Assembly (NCBI GenBank): GCA_963580285.1
Contig: OY757023.1
Coordinates: forward strand, 85,399,108-85,463,107
Origin: Lucinisca nassula
Taxonomy: Eukaryota; Mollusca; Bivalvia; Lucinida; Lucinidae
Reading direction: 5' to 3'
DNA: 64,000 nt
The notes under the pieces are model-generated. The model saw only the letters and a program-made list of their open reading frames with translations. It was not told the DNA's origin and ran no database searches. A program made the position numbers and the translations under genes. Shown here in pieces: positions 22,160-32,525 of this stretch. Positions within the stretch are counted from its first letter, which is position 1. Every line of letters starts with the position of its first letter.

Positions 22160-22320
22160 GTGACGTGTGACGTCATTAAAAACTGCAAATTTATGACGTC
22201 ATTAGTCGATTTACTTGATGTTAGACGGTGTAACGTCATTTTCTCGCATCGAAAACGTTAGAAAAGGATATAAATGCATGTGTTTCAGTCGATAATTTTA
22301 GCGGGATTTCTTCTAACAAT
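22160..22320 (+). promoter_or_regulatory. Promoter-like CRE plus TATA cluster 1
   Basis: Two perfect cAMP-response-element palindromes (TGACGTCA at 22168-22175 and 22194-22201), a half site near 22232 and a TATAAAT box at 22269-22275 lie upstream of an ATG in good context (aacaATGG) at 22319. Spacing fits a polymerase II core promoter. No experiment supports activity. Confidence 0.4.
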
Positions 22321-22393
22321 GGCGAAAAGTTGTGAGATTTTGAAGGAAACAACAACATTATTGCCGATTTTCAGCGTGTTAGAATCGAAATAG
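22319..22393 (+). CDS. Short ORF behind promoter-like cluster 1
   Basis: ATGGCG opens a 24-codon frame (MAKSCEILKE...) that ends in TAG at 22391-22393, inside the left arm of the hairpin at 22387. The hairpin may have truncated a longer frame. Alternatively the whole block is the 5' end of an unidentified mobile element. The peptide is not recognised. Confidence 0.2.
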   Translation: MAKSCEILKETTTLLPIFSVLESK

Positions 22394-22557
22394 ATCAGCT
22401 CTAGCCAGTGATTTGTTGGGTAATAAATCACAGTTTGTCGGTCAGTTGTAAGTAGACAAATCACGCGCGCTACGCGCTCGTGATTTGTCTACTTTACAAC
22501 TGACCTCCAAACTGTGATTTATTACACAACAAATCACAGTTAGAGCTGATCTATTTC
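22387..22557. repeat. 171-bp near-perfect hairpin
   Basis: gaaatagatcagctcta at the left pairs with tagagctgatctatttc at the right. The arms continue through gtgatttgttgggtaataaa and gacaaatcacg to a CG-rich loop (cgcgcgctacgcgc). Fully non-coding and able to extrude as a cruciform. Confidence 0.75.
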
Positions 22558-22665
22558 TTAAATACAACAAGTTGAGTGAAATGTCCATGGAGACAATTCA
22601 GTTCAATTTAAAAGAAACGAAAGTGAGCCTTGTCAGGAGAAAACGTGAACATAGGCTTTTGACCG

Positions 22666-22800
22666 AGTCATACATGATGTGATGGGTGGATAGAAACTCA
22701 GTCCCGAGAGTTACTGTTCGGCATCACGAAGCTTGCCGAGTGACGCCGGGCAGTGATCCCGAGAGACTGATTTTTCTATCTACCACTCACACCCATGTAA
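22666..22800. repeat. Inverted repeat around GCCGAGTG
   Basis: gggtggatagaaactcagtc..ctcggg-type arms at the left pair with cccgagagactgatttttct..accactcac at the right, over about 50 bp each. It sits between the two CRE/TATA clusters. Confidence 0.5.
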
Positions 22801-22904
22801 GATTATTTATCTTGCATAATCTTTATTTCTGAGAGTGGATTTATTTCATAATTCTGTCACTTCGATTGTTCACGTCTGCCATAATTTGATTATAATAACG
22901 CGGC

Positions 22905-22985
22905 GTTTGTGACGTCACTCTTCGTGCAGTGACATCAGATTTAACAACGGCGTACGTGACGTCCTATATAACCAGGGCACATCAA
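22905..22985 (+). promoter_or_regulatory. Promoter-like CRE plus TATA cluster 2
   Basis: TGACGTCA at 22910-22917, a TGACATCA-like site near 22930, GTGACGTC near 22966 and a TATATAA box at 22975-22981 follow each other within 75 bp. The arrangement repeats that of cluster 1 about 740 bp upstream. No ORF of note follows. Confidence 0.35.
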
Positions 22986-23157
22986 AACTCGTGCAAGTTC
23001 CCGAGTTTTATCCCATCCATGTGCAGTATAACCTGGGTAGGATAAGATTTTCTATCACATGGTTGAGCCGAGGATTTCCTTCTCTGGAGAGAAAGAAAAA
23101 ACAGTTTGCTTAGCTTTAGAGGCTAGCAATGGGGTGGTTGGGCGAGGCAAAGGTGTC

Positions 23158-23458
23158 GTGTTTGTTTGATTTAAGGTTTAACGTCCCCGTCAACACTGTA
23201 AAGGTCATTTTGGAGACTTTCTTCCAATTGTGTGGGACTTTTACCCGACATTGAGATGAAATAACATCTCAAGCCCTGTCGCCCAATGAAACCAATAGAG
23301 TTTATTAGCATGGACGGTCCGCCTCACACCGCGGTTCCTGGACAGGCTTAGATCCTCTAAGCAGTTTACCAGTACTAGTGTGCGGGCTGGATTCAGCTCT
23401 GCGTGGAAGCACCATGCAGCCCATATATTTCTTCAAGCCCCTATGGACGGGGGCCTCG
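23158..23458 (-). mobile_element. SINE-A, full length
   Basis: On the plus strand it reads from the tail (gtttgatttaaggtttaacg) to the head (tatttcttcaagcccctatg). It contains the standard body and an internal ATG-free frame. No clear target duplication. Confidence 0.75.
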
Positions 23459-23497
23459 CTTGCAACAGGTAAGGGTACAGCGAGAGTGCTGTTATAC

Positions 23498-23764
23498 ACG
23501 CCTATACAAATACATTGTAAATTTTACCGCCGAAGAAACGAAAACTTTCAGATGAAAGATTGTGATATTTTTTATTTCTGCTCAAAATATAGATTGTGGG
23601 TACACGTTAGAACCGCCTCGATGAGGCGGTTCTATCGAGTACCCACAATCTATATTTTAGAGCATAAATACGAAAAATAAGGTATACCCCTGTAAACCCC
23701 AGTTTTACTGTATAAAAGTGGGGTTCGAGGGGGATCAGAATTATATAGGCGTGTTTTCGCGATG
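23498..23764. mobile_element. Palindromic MITE (family C), complete
   Basis: acacgcctatacaaatacat at the left, the guarded hairpin (agaaccgcctcgatgaggcg) in the centre and tataggcgtgttttcgcgat at the right. Confidence 0.75.
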
Positions 23765-24005
23765 TTTACACTTCCAGTCATTTCCCTCTTTTTCCTCTGT
23801 CCCTCATTTTCAGCTCCTCTACTATCTCTTCTGTCTCTTTTCTCCCTTTCTCTTGGAGATGACACAAAATGACCCACAAGGGTTGACATGTCGTTAAACC
23901 CAAAGCGGCAATCAATCAAACTCAAGGCTACCGAGAGGCTTGGAATATTATAGTACAGAAACTAATTTAGATGTATTGTGACTATCCCAGCAGCGAATAG
24001 GCACT

Positions 24006-24323
24006 TTTGTTTGTGTGTTTGTAATGGAGTTTAACGGCCCAATCAACACTTTTAGGTCATTTTGAGCCGGTCAGTTTAACTATCCACACTTTTCCTGGGC
24101 AGGCTTATACGTAGGCGGTTAAACAGTACAGTGCACTTTCTTTCGCCAGAAACTGACACCTGCCCTTCTTGAACCAGTGGAAGGGAGAGAATGACCGTAG
24201 AAAAGATTTCATGATCAATCTCCACGAAAGAATGTTGCGGGCCCCGGCAGGTATCGAACCTGGACCCGCGTCCTCCTGATCAACAGTCAGACGCGCATCC
24301 GACTGAGCAACCAGGGCCGGCAA
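24006..24323 (-). mobile_element. SINE-B with 12-bp target duplication
   Basis: Full-length tRNA-derived SINE; on the minus strand the head reads ggttgctcagtcggatgcgc and then a B box. The flanks are CGAATAGGCACT (23994-24005) and CGGATAGGCACT (24324-24335), with one mismatch. Confidence 0.8.
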
Positions 24324-24529
24324 CGGATAGGCACTACAAGTGCGCCAATCAGACAGGTAATTCTGCAATTTTCTTTTCCACCTGCTGCTAAAACAAGTTT
24401 ATCTCATGACGTGGCTCATACATCGAAACGTAACAGATTTTAAATATTATCCTGCTGAATAAATGATAATAACCACACCCATTTCTGACGCCACTAATCA
24501 ACGTATTCGTTCAATACACAAAGTGCATG

Positions 24530-24645
24530 ACAAACAGTGTAGATCCTGATCAGATGGCTTCCAAGCCATCTGATCAACAGTGTAGATCCTGATCAGATGG
24601 CTTCTTCAGAAGCCATCTGATCAGGATCTACACTGTTTGCAAAGG
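24530..24645. repeat. Double hairpin (family E)
   Basis: A shortened copy (gatggcttccaagccatc) is followed immediately by a complete copy (gatggcttcttcagaagcca). This is a tandem duplication of a hairpin with the first copy lacking its distal arm. Confidence 0.65.
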
Positions 24646-24781
24646 TAGGGGTTGTCGTGTTCAGTGGAAGAAGGGTCAAGAATTGACTAAACCTTCATTA
24701 AATTACATTTTCTCCACTATTATCAAGAAAAATTATTAAGGCCAGGAGTGGTGTTCCGCTGATGAAGTAGGATCATTTATC

Positions 24782-25179
24782 CCATTGTATGCTGGGAACC
24801 CTTTAAATGGGAACCTTGGCAAGCAGTGCAGGCCCAGATCAGACATCGCAGAATGCGGCGTCTGATCAGTGCCTGCACTATTTGCTAACAGACTTTTCCG
24901 TCAAAAATAGAATAAAAACGAAAACGTAGGCGTGAAACCCTTATATGAATGAGTGAGTGAGTTTTACGTCCCACCAACAGCTATGTTCATACGGAGACGG
25001 GACCTCCGTTTAAAGATTCATTCGAAAGTTTGGCGAGGCCCGGGTTCGATCCTGCTATCCCTGGTTTGCAAGGCGAGTAGCGTAACCACTTCACCACAGA
25101 TGCTTCTAAACCCTTATATGACAAATAGACTTGCCCAAGATATAGAAATGGAAGGGTCCACTGGTATAAAATGGGTTAA
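24782..25179. mobile_element. piggyBac-like MITE (family D) split by SINE-D
   Basis: The left part has aatgggaaccttggcaagca and the GATCAGAC hairpin. The right part ends ataaaatgggttaa. The two halves join at the sequence duplicated by the SINE insertion. Confidence 0.7.
24949..25107 (-). mobile_element. tRNA-derived SINE (SINE-D) with 14-bp target duplication
   Basis: On the minus strand an A-box-like tgtggtgaagtggttacgc and a B-box-like ggatcgaaccc are followed by a short body. The tail has ACTC repeats. It is flanked by AAACCCTTATATGA at 24935-24948 and 25108-25121. Confidence 0.85.
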
Positions 25180-25388
25180 CTAGCAGCTTATAATTGGATA
25201 ACAGACCAGAAAAAGTTACATTAGCTGAAATGCATATTCTACTTTTTGTCCATAATCAGTTGGTCTTAGATCTACTAAACGTGCAATTTTCTCCACTGTG
25301 GTATATTTTCATACACGTTATATCAAGGTTAATTTAATGAAATCAAGAAAAATATGCATTTCAACCAATGTAACCCCCAATTATAAAC

Positions 25389-25595
25389 ATGTAGTTAGAG
25401 GATCGAAGCCTAACCAGGCAAAGCGGTGCGAGTCGGACGTCCATGCTTGCAAACCCTTTTGGTTTCATTGGGCGACAGGGCTTGAGATGTCATTTCATCT
25501 CCATGTCGGGTAAAAGTCCCACAAATTGGAAACAACGTCTCCAAAATGACCTATACAGTGTGGACGGGGACGTTAAACCTTGAATCAAACAAAAA
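25389..25595 (+). mobile_element. SINE-A, 5' truncated
   Basis: Starts at gttagaggatcgaagcctaa and runs to the gacggggacgttaaacc tail and CAAAAA. Confidence 0.7.
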
Positions 25596-25663
25596 CAACA
25601 GAGACGATTTATGGCCTTAGAAATGTGGTACTAAGAGGAATTTTTAGTGACTGTGAAAATAAT

Positions 25664-25903
25664 ATGAGCCCCGCCAAGCGAATTTGGGTCTTCGAGCATT
25701 CCGTCATGACAAGTTTTAACTGCGCACGCCCAGCCATTCAGAAGGGCAAGGGATATGGCTTTTTGTCTGAAGGTTCCCCTTGATTCACTGCTTGTATGAG
25801 CGAGCAGCGAAGGTTCTGGCGAGACTGCGCGGATGCGCAGGCTCGCCTGAACCTTCGCTGCTCGCATAGCCGATAAGTACCAAAATCGCTTGACGGGGCC
25901 CAT
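25664..25903. mobile_element. 240-bp palindromic MITE (family R), copy 2
   Basis: The same ends and hairpin as 9641-9880, with identical length and few substitutions by eye. The shared length suggests recent copies of one defined element. Confidence 0.75.
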
Positions 25904-26052
25904 ATGGCAATTAAGCGTCATGCTTAAATTCATAGCAAACTTATCCAGCCATTTATTTAAAAGTTTGTATTAAAGTCTGTGCAAGACTGACATTTAATAT
26001 GCACTTTTTGAAAAAAATCATTAAAACTGACAATACACCTTGTTGTCTATCG

Positions 26053-26281
26053 CTAACCCATTTAGTACCAGCAACCCCAAAACGGGTACCCTGGCAAACA
26101 GTGCAGGCCCAGATCAGACGCCGCGATCTGCGGCGTCTGATCAGGGCCTCCACTGTTTGCTGAAAGTTCAGCCATTTTGCAAATAAATTTGGAAGAAAAC
26201 ACAACCTGACACCTCTAAATTTTGAAGTCGACTCCTGCTATGTATAAAGAGAAAGATTCCATTTGGTTCAAAAAGGGTTAA
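26053..26281. mobile_element. piggyBac-like MITE (family D), complete
   Basis: ctaacccatttagtaccagc at the left, an agacgccg..cggcgtct hairpin, and tccatttggttcaaaaaggg then TTAA at the right. The left TTAA has become CTAA. Confidence 0.7.
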
Positions 26282-26292
26282 AATATTAGCTG

Positions 26293-26319
26293 GACAGACA
26301 GACAGACAGACAGACAGCA
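26293..26319. repeat. (CAGA)n microsatellite
   Basis: Six to seven uninterrupted GACA/CAGA units directly after a family D MITE. Confidence 0.9.
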
Positions 26320-26693
26320 AGACCAGTTATCGATTATTTCTTAACTAGGTTAACCGTCAACTGAAGGAGGTGACATTTAACTGTTATTTCTTTTCGTTTT
26401 TCGGAGAAAATAAAGATTACTAAGTGATGGCAAATGATTCACACTAAATGTCAAAGCTATTTTGTGATTGGTGCCTTAATAGCTAATAACTGGCTGATAG
26501 TCTTAAGATAATAGATTTTAAAGCTAACTCGTACAGACGCATACTGAGAGACTCAGCATATCGACAGAAGCCAAAATGCGTTTATGGCAAGACTGACCAG
26601 GCCAAATCTTATGGGAGACGGCTTGAGGTGGGCGGTTGCTTGAAGACTCGGCTGTTGACCCACCGGTATTTGTCAGTGCCGGGGTGGTGGTGA

Positions 26694-26993
26694 TTTGTTT
26701 GTTTGATTTGAGGTTTAATGCCCCGTCAACACTGTAAAGGTCATTTTGAAGACGTTGCTTCCAATTTTGTGGGACTTTTACCCGACATTGGGATGAAATG
26801 ACATCTCAAGCCCTGTCGCCCAGTGAAACCAATAGGGGTTATTAGCATGGACGGTCCGCCTCCCACCGCGGTTCCTGGACAGGCTAAGATCCTCTAAGCT
26901 GTTTACCAGTACTAGTGTGCGGGTCGGATTCAGCTCTGCGTGGAAGCATCATGCAGCCCATATATTTCTCCAAGCCCCTATGGACGGGGGCGA
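26694..26993 (-). mobile_element. SINE-A with 13-bp target duplication
   Basis: Full-length, tail at the left (gatttgaggtttaatgcccc) and head at the right (ctatggacgggggcg). Flanked by GGGGTGGTGGTGA at 26681-26693 and 26994-27006. Confidence 0.85.
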
Positions 26994-27072
26994 GGGGTGG
27001 TGGTGACGGTGTGTGTTGGTGGGGGTGGGGGATGATGGTCTCACGTAATACTGTTAAACCGTTTAGAGGGTC

Positions 27073-27366
27073 TGATTTTGTTTGTTAGATTTGATGTTCA
27101 AAGCTACATGTATATAGTCATTTTGGAGACGTTGCGTCCAATTTTGTGGGACTTTTACCCGACATTGAGATTAAATGACATCCCAGATCCTGTCGCCCAA
27201 TGTAACCAATAGGGTTTGTAAGCATGGACGGTCCGACTCACACCGCCTTGCTTGGGCAGGCTTAGATCCTCTAAGCGGTTTACTAGTACTCGTGTAGGTT
27301 GGATTCAGCTGTGTGTGGAAGCATTATACAGTAAATTTATTTCTTCAAGCCCCGATGTGCGGGAAC
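27073..27366 (-). mobile_element. SINE-A, diverged
   Basis: The standard landmarks are present but the tail is altered (gatttgatgttcaaagctac), and there are several substitutions in the body. Older than its neighbour. Confidence 0.65.
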
Positions 27367-27684
27367 AGTAAAGTTAACTGACCAGGACCGGCCCGACATG
27401 ACCTTAGCTATTGACTGGACATGAAAACAACACAAAACAGCAACTGTCCAGGCCGCTCGAAGTACGTTTGAGTTCTCCTTTTCTTTAGCCCGGTTAAACC
27501 ATGTAACCTCGCCTTATATAACGAAAGGATAAATGGATTGGGGGTGGGGATACCAAAAATGACTACCGGCATTGGACGTTTAAAACATTTAGGTTTTAAA
27601 TTTCATATTTTGGCATTGATGATATTATTTAAATTTTACTATGTAAATATTTAGTGAGCAGCGAATTCTCAACTTCGTCAGTTA

Positions 27685-28013
27685 CATGATGTAGGTACTC
27701 ATTAGAAACGCCTCATCGAGGCTTGAAGTGATAGATGGGCTGCATGATGCTTCCACGCAGAGCTGAAACCGACCCGCACACGAGTACTGGTAAACCGCTT
27801 AGAGGATCAAAGCCTGCCCAGGCAAAGCGGTGCGCGTCGGACCGTCCATGCTTATAAACCCTATTGGTCTCAATGAGCGGGCTTGAGATGGGGCTTGAGA
27901 TGTCATTTCATCTCAATGTCGGGTAAAAGTCCCACAAAACCGAAAGCAACGTCTCTAATATGACCTTTACAGTGTTGACGGGGACGTTAAACATCAAATC
28001 AAACAAATCAAAC
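27685..28013 (+). mobile_element. SINE-A fused to half of a family C hairpin
   Basis: gtactcattagaaacgcctc (family C hairpin arm) runs directly into tcgaggcttgaagtgatag, the SINE-A head. The junction lies in the shared letters atcg[a/g]ggcttgaag. The remaining SINE is full length and ends in CAAAT repeats. Confidence 0.65.
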
Positions 28014-28137
28014 AAATAACTGAGAATAGCTAAGATTTGTTGGAGCGTTTTTAAGCTACAAGCAGTTTGAAACGGGTAAATGAGAGCTATCAAGTAACTT
28101 ATCACCAAACACGCAAAATGAACAAATTGTCAGTGTA

Positions 28138-28476
28138 ATACAGTAGAACTTCGATGGCTCGAACACCGATGGCTCGTTTACTATGGCTGAGTCGAACCCG
28201 TTCTTGGGTCCCTAGGGAATTTCTCTATTTAAGAAGTAGTGAAGTAGCAATTAGTGTATTTTCGTCTTTTATCTTTCGAATGTATGCTGTGTGTACTCTT
28301 TGAGGCGATTCTAATGAGCACACACAACATACATTTATACTCAAGAACACCGAAATGAAGTCCAAAAATAACCTCGTTATGTTCCCTGACAGCAACACTC
28401 AACGGCTCGAACTGCCCCTTTCTCGAACGGGTTTTAGTGGTCCAAAAGGCGTTCGAGACATTCAAGTTCGACTGTA
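28138..28476. mobile_element. pogo-like MITE (family P), complete
   Basis: TAcagtagaacttcgatggc at the left and acattcaagttcgactgTA at the right. The central hairpin is partly eroded. Confidence 0.7.
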
Positions 28477-28509
28477 GATTTAAACGTTGTCCTGACAGAC
28501 AGCTTCTAC

Positions 28510-28580
28510 ATTTGCAAACAGTGTAGATCCAGATCAGTGGGCTTCTAGCCATCTGATCTGGACCTCAACTGTTTGGCAAG
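28510..28580. repeat. Hairpin (family E), diverged
   Basis: gcaaacagtgtagatccaga with its inverse; the loop is shortened (gcttctagcc). Confidence 0.5.
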
Positions 28581-28632
28581 CAAAAGTACATTACATCAAG
28601 TAATTTTATTGGTTGAAATATATGGTCGAACA

Positions 28633-28937
28633 TCCCCCCCCCCCTCCCCCCAATCGGGACTTGAAGATATAGATGGGTTGCATGATGCTTCCACGCAGAG
28701 CTAAACCGACCGCACACGAGTACTGGTAAACCGCGTAGAGAATCTAAGCCTACCCAGGCAAAGCGGTGCAAGGCGGACCGTGCAAGCTTATAAATCCTAT
28801 TGGTTTCATTGTGTGACAGGGCTTGAGATGTCATTGTATCTCAATGTCGGGTAAAAGTCCCACAAAATTGGAAGCAACGTCTCCAAAATGACCTTTACAG
28901 TGTTGACGGAGACGTTAATCCTCAAACCAAACAAAAC
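28633..28937 (+). mobile_element. SINE-A after C-run
   Basis: A run of C nucleotides replaces the usual gcccgcccat start. The remainder is full length, ending ctcaaaccaaacaaaac. Confidence 0.7.
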
Positions 28938-29403
28938 ATGTAGTCGGGAATTGGTGTTGCTTAATTTATTCAGCAGGCCAAGCGTTAAGACGTTATTTCC
29001 ATATGAGGCACACAGAACACGATTTCCCTAATAGCTTGTGGTTAGACCATTTACATTTTTAGGGGTGTCCATTTTATTTTATTTGTAAATTTTACAAAAA
29101 TCCAATATTTCAACTCTTATTTTGTGCGGTGTCTGATTTGAGTCTATACAGTTTTGTCATCAGTATACACAGTTGTTAATCCCAACTTTAAGGGAAAAAA
29201 ATGGTATACAAGGGTTTATCTAAATAATTACTTCTTGCACTCCAGATAAGGAATGCCGTGGTTTTAGCCTGGGCTAGAAACTCTGTTCTTACCCCGGTGT
29301 TCGTACCCAGGCAAGCTACATAAGTATAGTGCGCAAAAAATAAAATGTTACATAAAGTAAAATGAAAATTTTCGGTCGTGATGTGCAAGAAAAAGAATAT
29401 AAT
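28938..29403. other. No gene seen
   Basis: AT-rich sequence with no recognised repeat. The longest open frame (66 codons, minus strand at 29188-29388) has no supporting feature. Confidence 0.5.
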
Positions 29404-29533
29404 ATTGGGTTCTGTTGTAGATGGACGTTTCCAGCCCTCGGGATGACTGTGCTGAGCGGAACCTCGGCGTAGCCTCGGTTCCGCTCAGCACGGTCATCCC
29501 GTGGGCTGCTCCATCAACAACAGAACCCCATAT
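29404..29533. repeat. 130-bp hairpin
   Basis: gggttctgttgtagatgg at the left pairs with ccatcaacaacagaacccc at the right. The stem continues through cgggatgactgtgctgagcg and its inverse to a short loop cggcgtagcc. This family occurs once in the window. Confidence 0.7.
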
Positions 29534-29553
29534 TAGTTTCCTATATTCGCCTC

Positions 29554-29836
29554 CATCACGAAAACACGCCTATGTAATTTTGACCCCCTTGCACCCAAGT
29601 TTATATAGTAAAACTGGGGTTTACAGGGGTATACCTTATGTTTCTAATCCCTGCTCTAAAATATAGATTGTGGGTACTCGTTAGAACCACCTCAAAGAGG
29701 CAGTTCTAACGAGTATCCACAATCTATATTTTGAGGAGAATTAAGAAAAATATTATAATTTTTCGTCTAAAAATTTTCGTGTTTTTTTTCGGCAGTTAAG
29801 TTTATAATGTATTTGTATATGCGTGTTTTCGTAATG
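29554..29836. mobile_element. Palindromic MITE (family C), inverted orientation
   Basis: Here the AAACTGGGGTTT arm precedes the guarded hairpin, opposite to the copy at 4375. Ends catcacgaaaacacgcctat and atgcgtgttttcgtaatg. Confidence 0.75.
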
Positions 29837-29856
29837 TAGAACATAGCCTTTGGGTT

Positions 29857-29975
29857 CTCTTCTGAACCACGAGTAACGGGGGGGATTCCCCCAGGGACTC
29901 AAGAACGAGCTCGAACCACCCATGGTAAACGAGCCAGCGATGTTCGAGCCATTGAAGATTCAGAGATTATAGAGT
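29857..29975. mobile_element. pogo-like MITE (family P), right half
   Basis: Contains the gaacgagctcgaaccac..gtaaacgagccagcgatgtt end region. The left half is missing. Confidence 0.55.
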
Positions 29976-30239
29976 TTAGAGTTTTATTAATGTCTAATAC
30001 CCCTAACCGGGTTCACGTTTTAACATTCAAGAAAACAGAATAACATTAAACATTCCGAGGAAAATTAAAAAGGTAGATACAACTACCTGTCCACCTCCGC
30101 TAATGAAGGCACTCTATCATACCTCACACCCCCAATGGGAAATGGAGCCATGACAGAGTGTCACCCCAATTGATGTAGATATTCACTGTATACGGTCACT
30201 GATGATGCATTCATGTGGACAGACACATTAGGATAACGG

Positions 30240-30311
30240 GGTCGTGTTGTTTGTGCGTGCGTACGTGCCTGTGTGCGTGCGTGCATACGTGTGTGTGTGA
30301 GCGTGCGTGTG
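30240..30311. repeat. GTGC/GTGT microsatellite
   Basis: Alternating purine-pyrimidine run (gtgcgtgcgtacgtgc..) of about 70 bp next to a SINE-D tail. Confidence 0.8.
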
Positions 30312-30862
30312 CGTTTGAGTTTTAGTCACACCAACGACGAAGGCCATATGGGACCTCGGTTAAAGACTCTACAAAATAGAAGTAAAACAAAGATCAGGAA
30401 TTGATACAATTAACTTACTCCACCCATAAAATACACCAAAGGGAAAGAAATACAAACATTAAGCGACCAGACCATAATGGAAACCTAAACAAAGGAAGGC
30501 CATAAGGACAGTTACTTTCCCACAAAATGGCCATATGGCCATCCAAAATTAAAATACACAAGTGATACACACAGTAAGTAACAAACAACAACATAAATAA
30601 ATCGCCACAGAAGAGCCGCCTTGGAACGGTCAGTGGAAGATTTCCACTGGGGGGCTTAAATCGATTTTACATGGCCACAATCCTCGTCCTTACTTCCCCC
30701 GTGATTTAGACAAATAATTTGTTCAGTCCGCATGAAGGCCTCCTAACTCATCAGTGCAACATCTCCGTGAACACAAAAATCAAAAGTCTGGAGAAGCCCG
30801 GAACAGATCCCACTACCCCTAGTTTGTGAGACGAGTTGCTTATCCAACTGCCGTGTTTCAAA
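30312..30862 (-). mobile_element. SINE-D copy split by a Naiad tail
   Basis: The left part (30312-30376) has the tail and gacctcggttaaagactc. The right part (30785-30862) has agaagcccggaacagatccc and gagacgagttgc. The two parts are the halves of one SINE-D seen whole at 38885. Confidence 0.65.
30377..30784 (-). mobile_element. Naiad 3'-tail fragment
   Basis: About 408 bp nearly identical to 53478-53884 within the tail of the Naiad element. It is 5' truncated and ends at the same 3' terminus (minus strand ..gttttacttcta). CAAAA on both sides may be a short target duplication. Inserted in a SINE-D. Confidence 0.7.
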
Positions 30863-30889
30863 ATGGTGTTTTCATTTCTTTAGAGCTAG

Positions 30890-31078
30890 CATTTTTTCGA
30901 TGAACAAATTTGATATTTTTCTTTTTTCTAGTCCAAATACAGATTGTGGCTGCTCGTTAGAACCGCCTCGTTGAGGCGGTTCTAACGAGTACCAACAATC
31001 TATGTTTTTAAGCATAAATAAAGAAAATAATAATCCCGCAAACCCCACTTTTCTCTATATAAAATGGGTAGTGGGTGT
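30890..31078. mobile_element. MITE family C, partial
   Basis: Guarded hairpin (ttagaaccgcctcgttgagg) and one AAACCCCAC arm are present; both terminal repeats are missing. Confidence 0.6.
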
Positions 31079-31186
31079 TCAATACAGACTTATTAACCTG
31101 ATGAAATATTGAAAAATACAGAATACCGCGTTGTATCATTTTAATTTAGGGAAACTAATGCATCCCGTACACTCGCCGTGCCGATA

Positions 31187-31285
31187 ACATTTCATCTCAA
31201 TGTCAGACAAAAGTCCCACAAAATTGAAAGCAACGTCTTCAAAATGACCTAAATTGTGATGATGGGGACGTTAAACCTCGGTTCC
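31187..31285 (+). mobile_element. SINE-A 3' end
   Basis: catttcatctcaatgtcaga to gatggggacgttaaacctcg, i.e. the last 100 bp of SINE-A. A 5'-truncated insertion. Confidence 0.65.
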
Positions 31286-31339
31286 AGCAAAACATTCACA
31301 CCGTCTGCTTTCAAAGGAGACAACCCTCACCCATCGACC

Positions 31340-31615
31340 CCATCGCGTCCTCCCCCCCCCCCCCCCCACCACCCCATACCCACGCGGAACTTTCGATTTC
31401 CAAAACCGACCCCTACAGAAAACAGGGGTAAGTCTTCAAGTAAAGAATTTCTTTCCTTTTAGATGTGATCTCTTTTGATAAGGGAAAGGAAACAAAAACA
31501 TCTAAATGTTTATGAGTTGACTTCGCTGAAGATATGCCTATTATTTTTTATTTTTTTTTTAATGTTTGTTTGTTTTTTTTTTTTTTGTTGTTGTTTTTTT
31601 TTTTTTTTTTTTTTT
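31340..31615. repeat. Low-complexity C-run and T-run block
   Basis: Poly-C near 31352-31367 and nearly pure T from about 31547 to 31615. The sequence between (31380-31545) holds nothing recognised. Confidence 0.75.
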
Positions 31616-31898
31616 TAACCATTTTCGTTCTGAATGGAATCTTCCATTTATATCCAGCAGGAGTCCATTTCGAAATTTAGCGGTACCATGCTTTCATCAC
31701 GAGAACACGCCTATATAATTCTGACTCCACTTTTAATAGTAAAACAGGTTTACAGGGGTAAGTAACCCTTATCTTTCTGATTTCTGCTCTAAACCATAGA
31801 TTGTGGGTACCCGTTAGAACCGCCTCGATGAGGCGGTTCTTTCGGCGATAAAATTTACAATGTATTTGTATAGGCGGGTTCTCTTAATCATCAGAAAA

Positions 31899-31932
<34 letters not shown>

Positions 31933-32035
31933 AAATAGTGAAGACCCTGATCATATGCCGCGTTATGCCTCATCTGAACTGGGCCTGCACTGTTTGCCAA
32001 TGACCCGTTTAATTATGTCCCCTTACATAATTGGT
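31616..32035. mobile_element. piggyBac-like MITE (family D) split by a family C MITE
   Basis: The left part (gaatggaatcttccatttat, 31616-31690) and the right part (gcaaatagtgaagaccctga to ccaatgacccgttt, 31930-32025) are the two halves of a family D copy in reverse orientation. A family C MITE and a T-run sit between. Confidence 0.6.
31695..31889. mobile_element. MITE family C, internally deleted
   Basis: catcacgagaacacgcctat at the left and gtataggcgggttctc at the right. The region after the guarded hairpin lacks the second atctatattt arm. Confidence 0.6.
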
Positions 32036-32239
32036 TGACATACCATCTACTGTAACGCCACACGTAGTTTTAATTGCTGAATCTGACGTCGAGGCGTCAT
32101 TATTTCCTGTTTTTCTATATATTGCTATTTGTAATTGACACAGACTTCCTGCGAAAGATGTTAGCAGACAAAATTAAGCTTAGAAATGGGAAGTAGAAAT
32201 AAGAGCAAGCTTCCACACAATAATAATGAGTCCACAAAA

Positions 32240-32525
32240 CATTACGCAAACATGCCTATACAAATATACATGTATTACCACCTTTATCGGCGAAACAATG
32301 AAAATTTTAATTTGACAAATTGTGATATTTTTCTTATTTCTGCTCAAAATATAGATTGTGGGCACTCGTTAGAACCGCCTCATCGAGGCGGTTCTAACGA
32401 GTACCTACAATCTATATTTTAGAGCAGAAATCAGAAAAATAAGGTATACCCCCGGAAACCCCAGTTTTACTGTATAAAACTGGGGTTCAAGGGGGTCGAA
32501 ATGATATAGGCGTGTTTTCGTGATG
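32240..32525. mobile_element. Palindromic MITE (family C), complete
   Basis: cattacgcaaacatgcctat to gatataggcgtgttttcg with an intact guarded hairpin and AAACCCCAG/CTGGGGTT arm. Confidence 0.75.
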
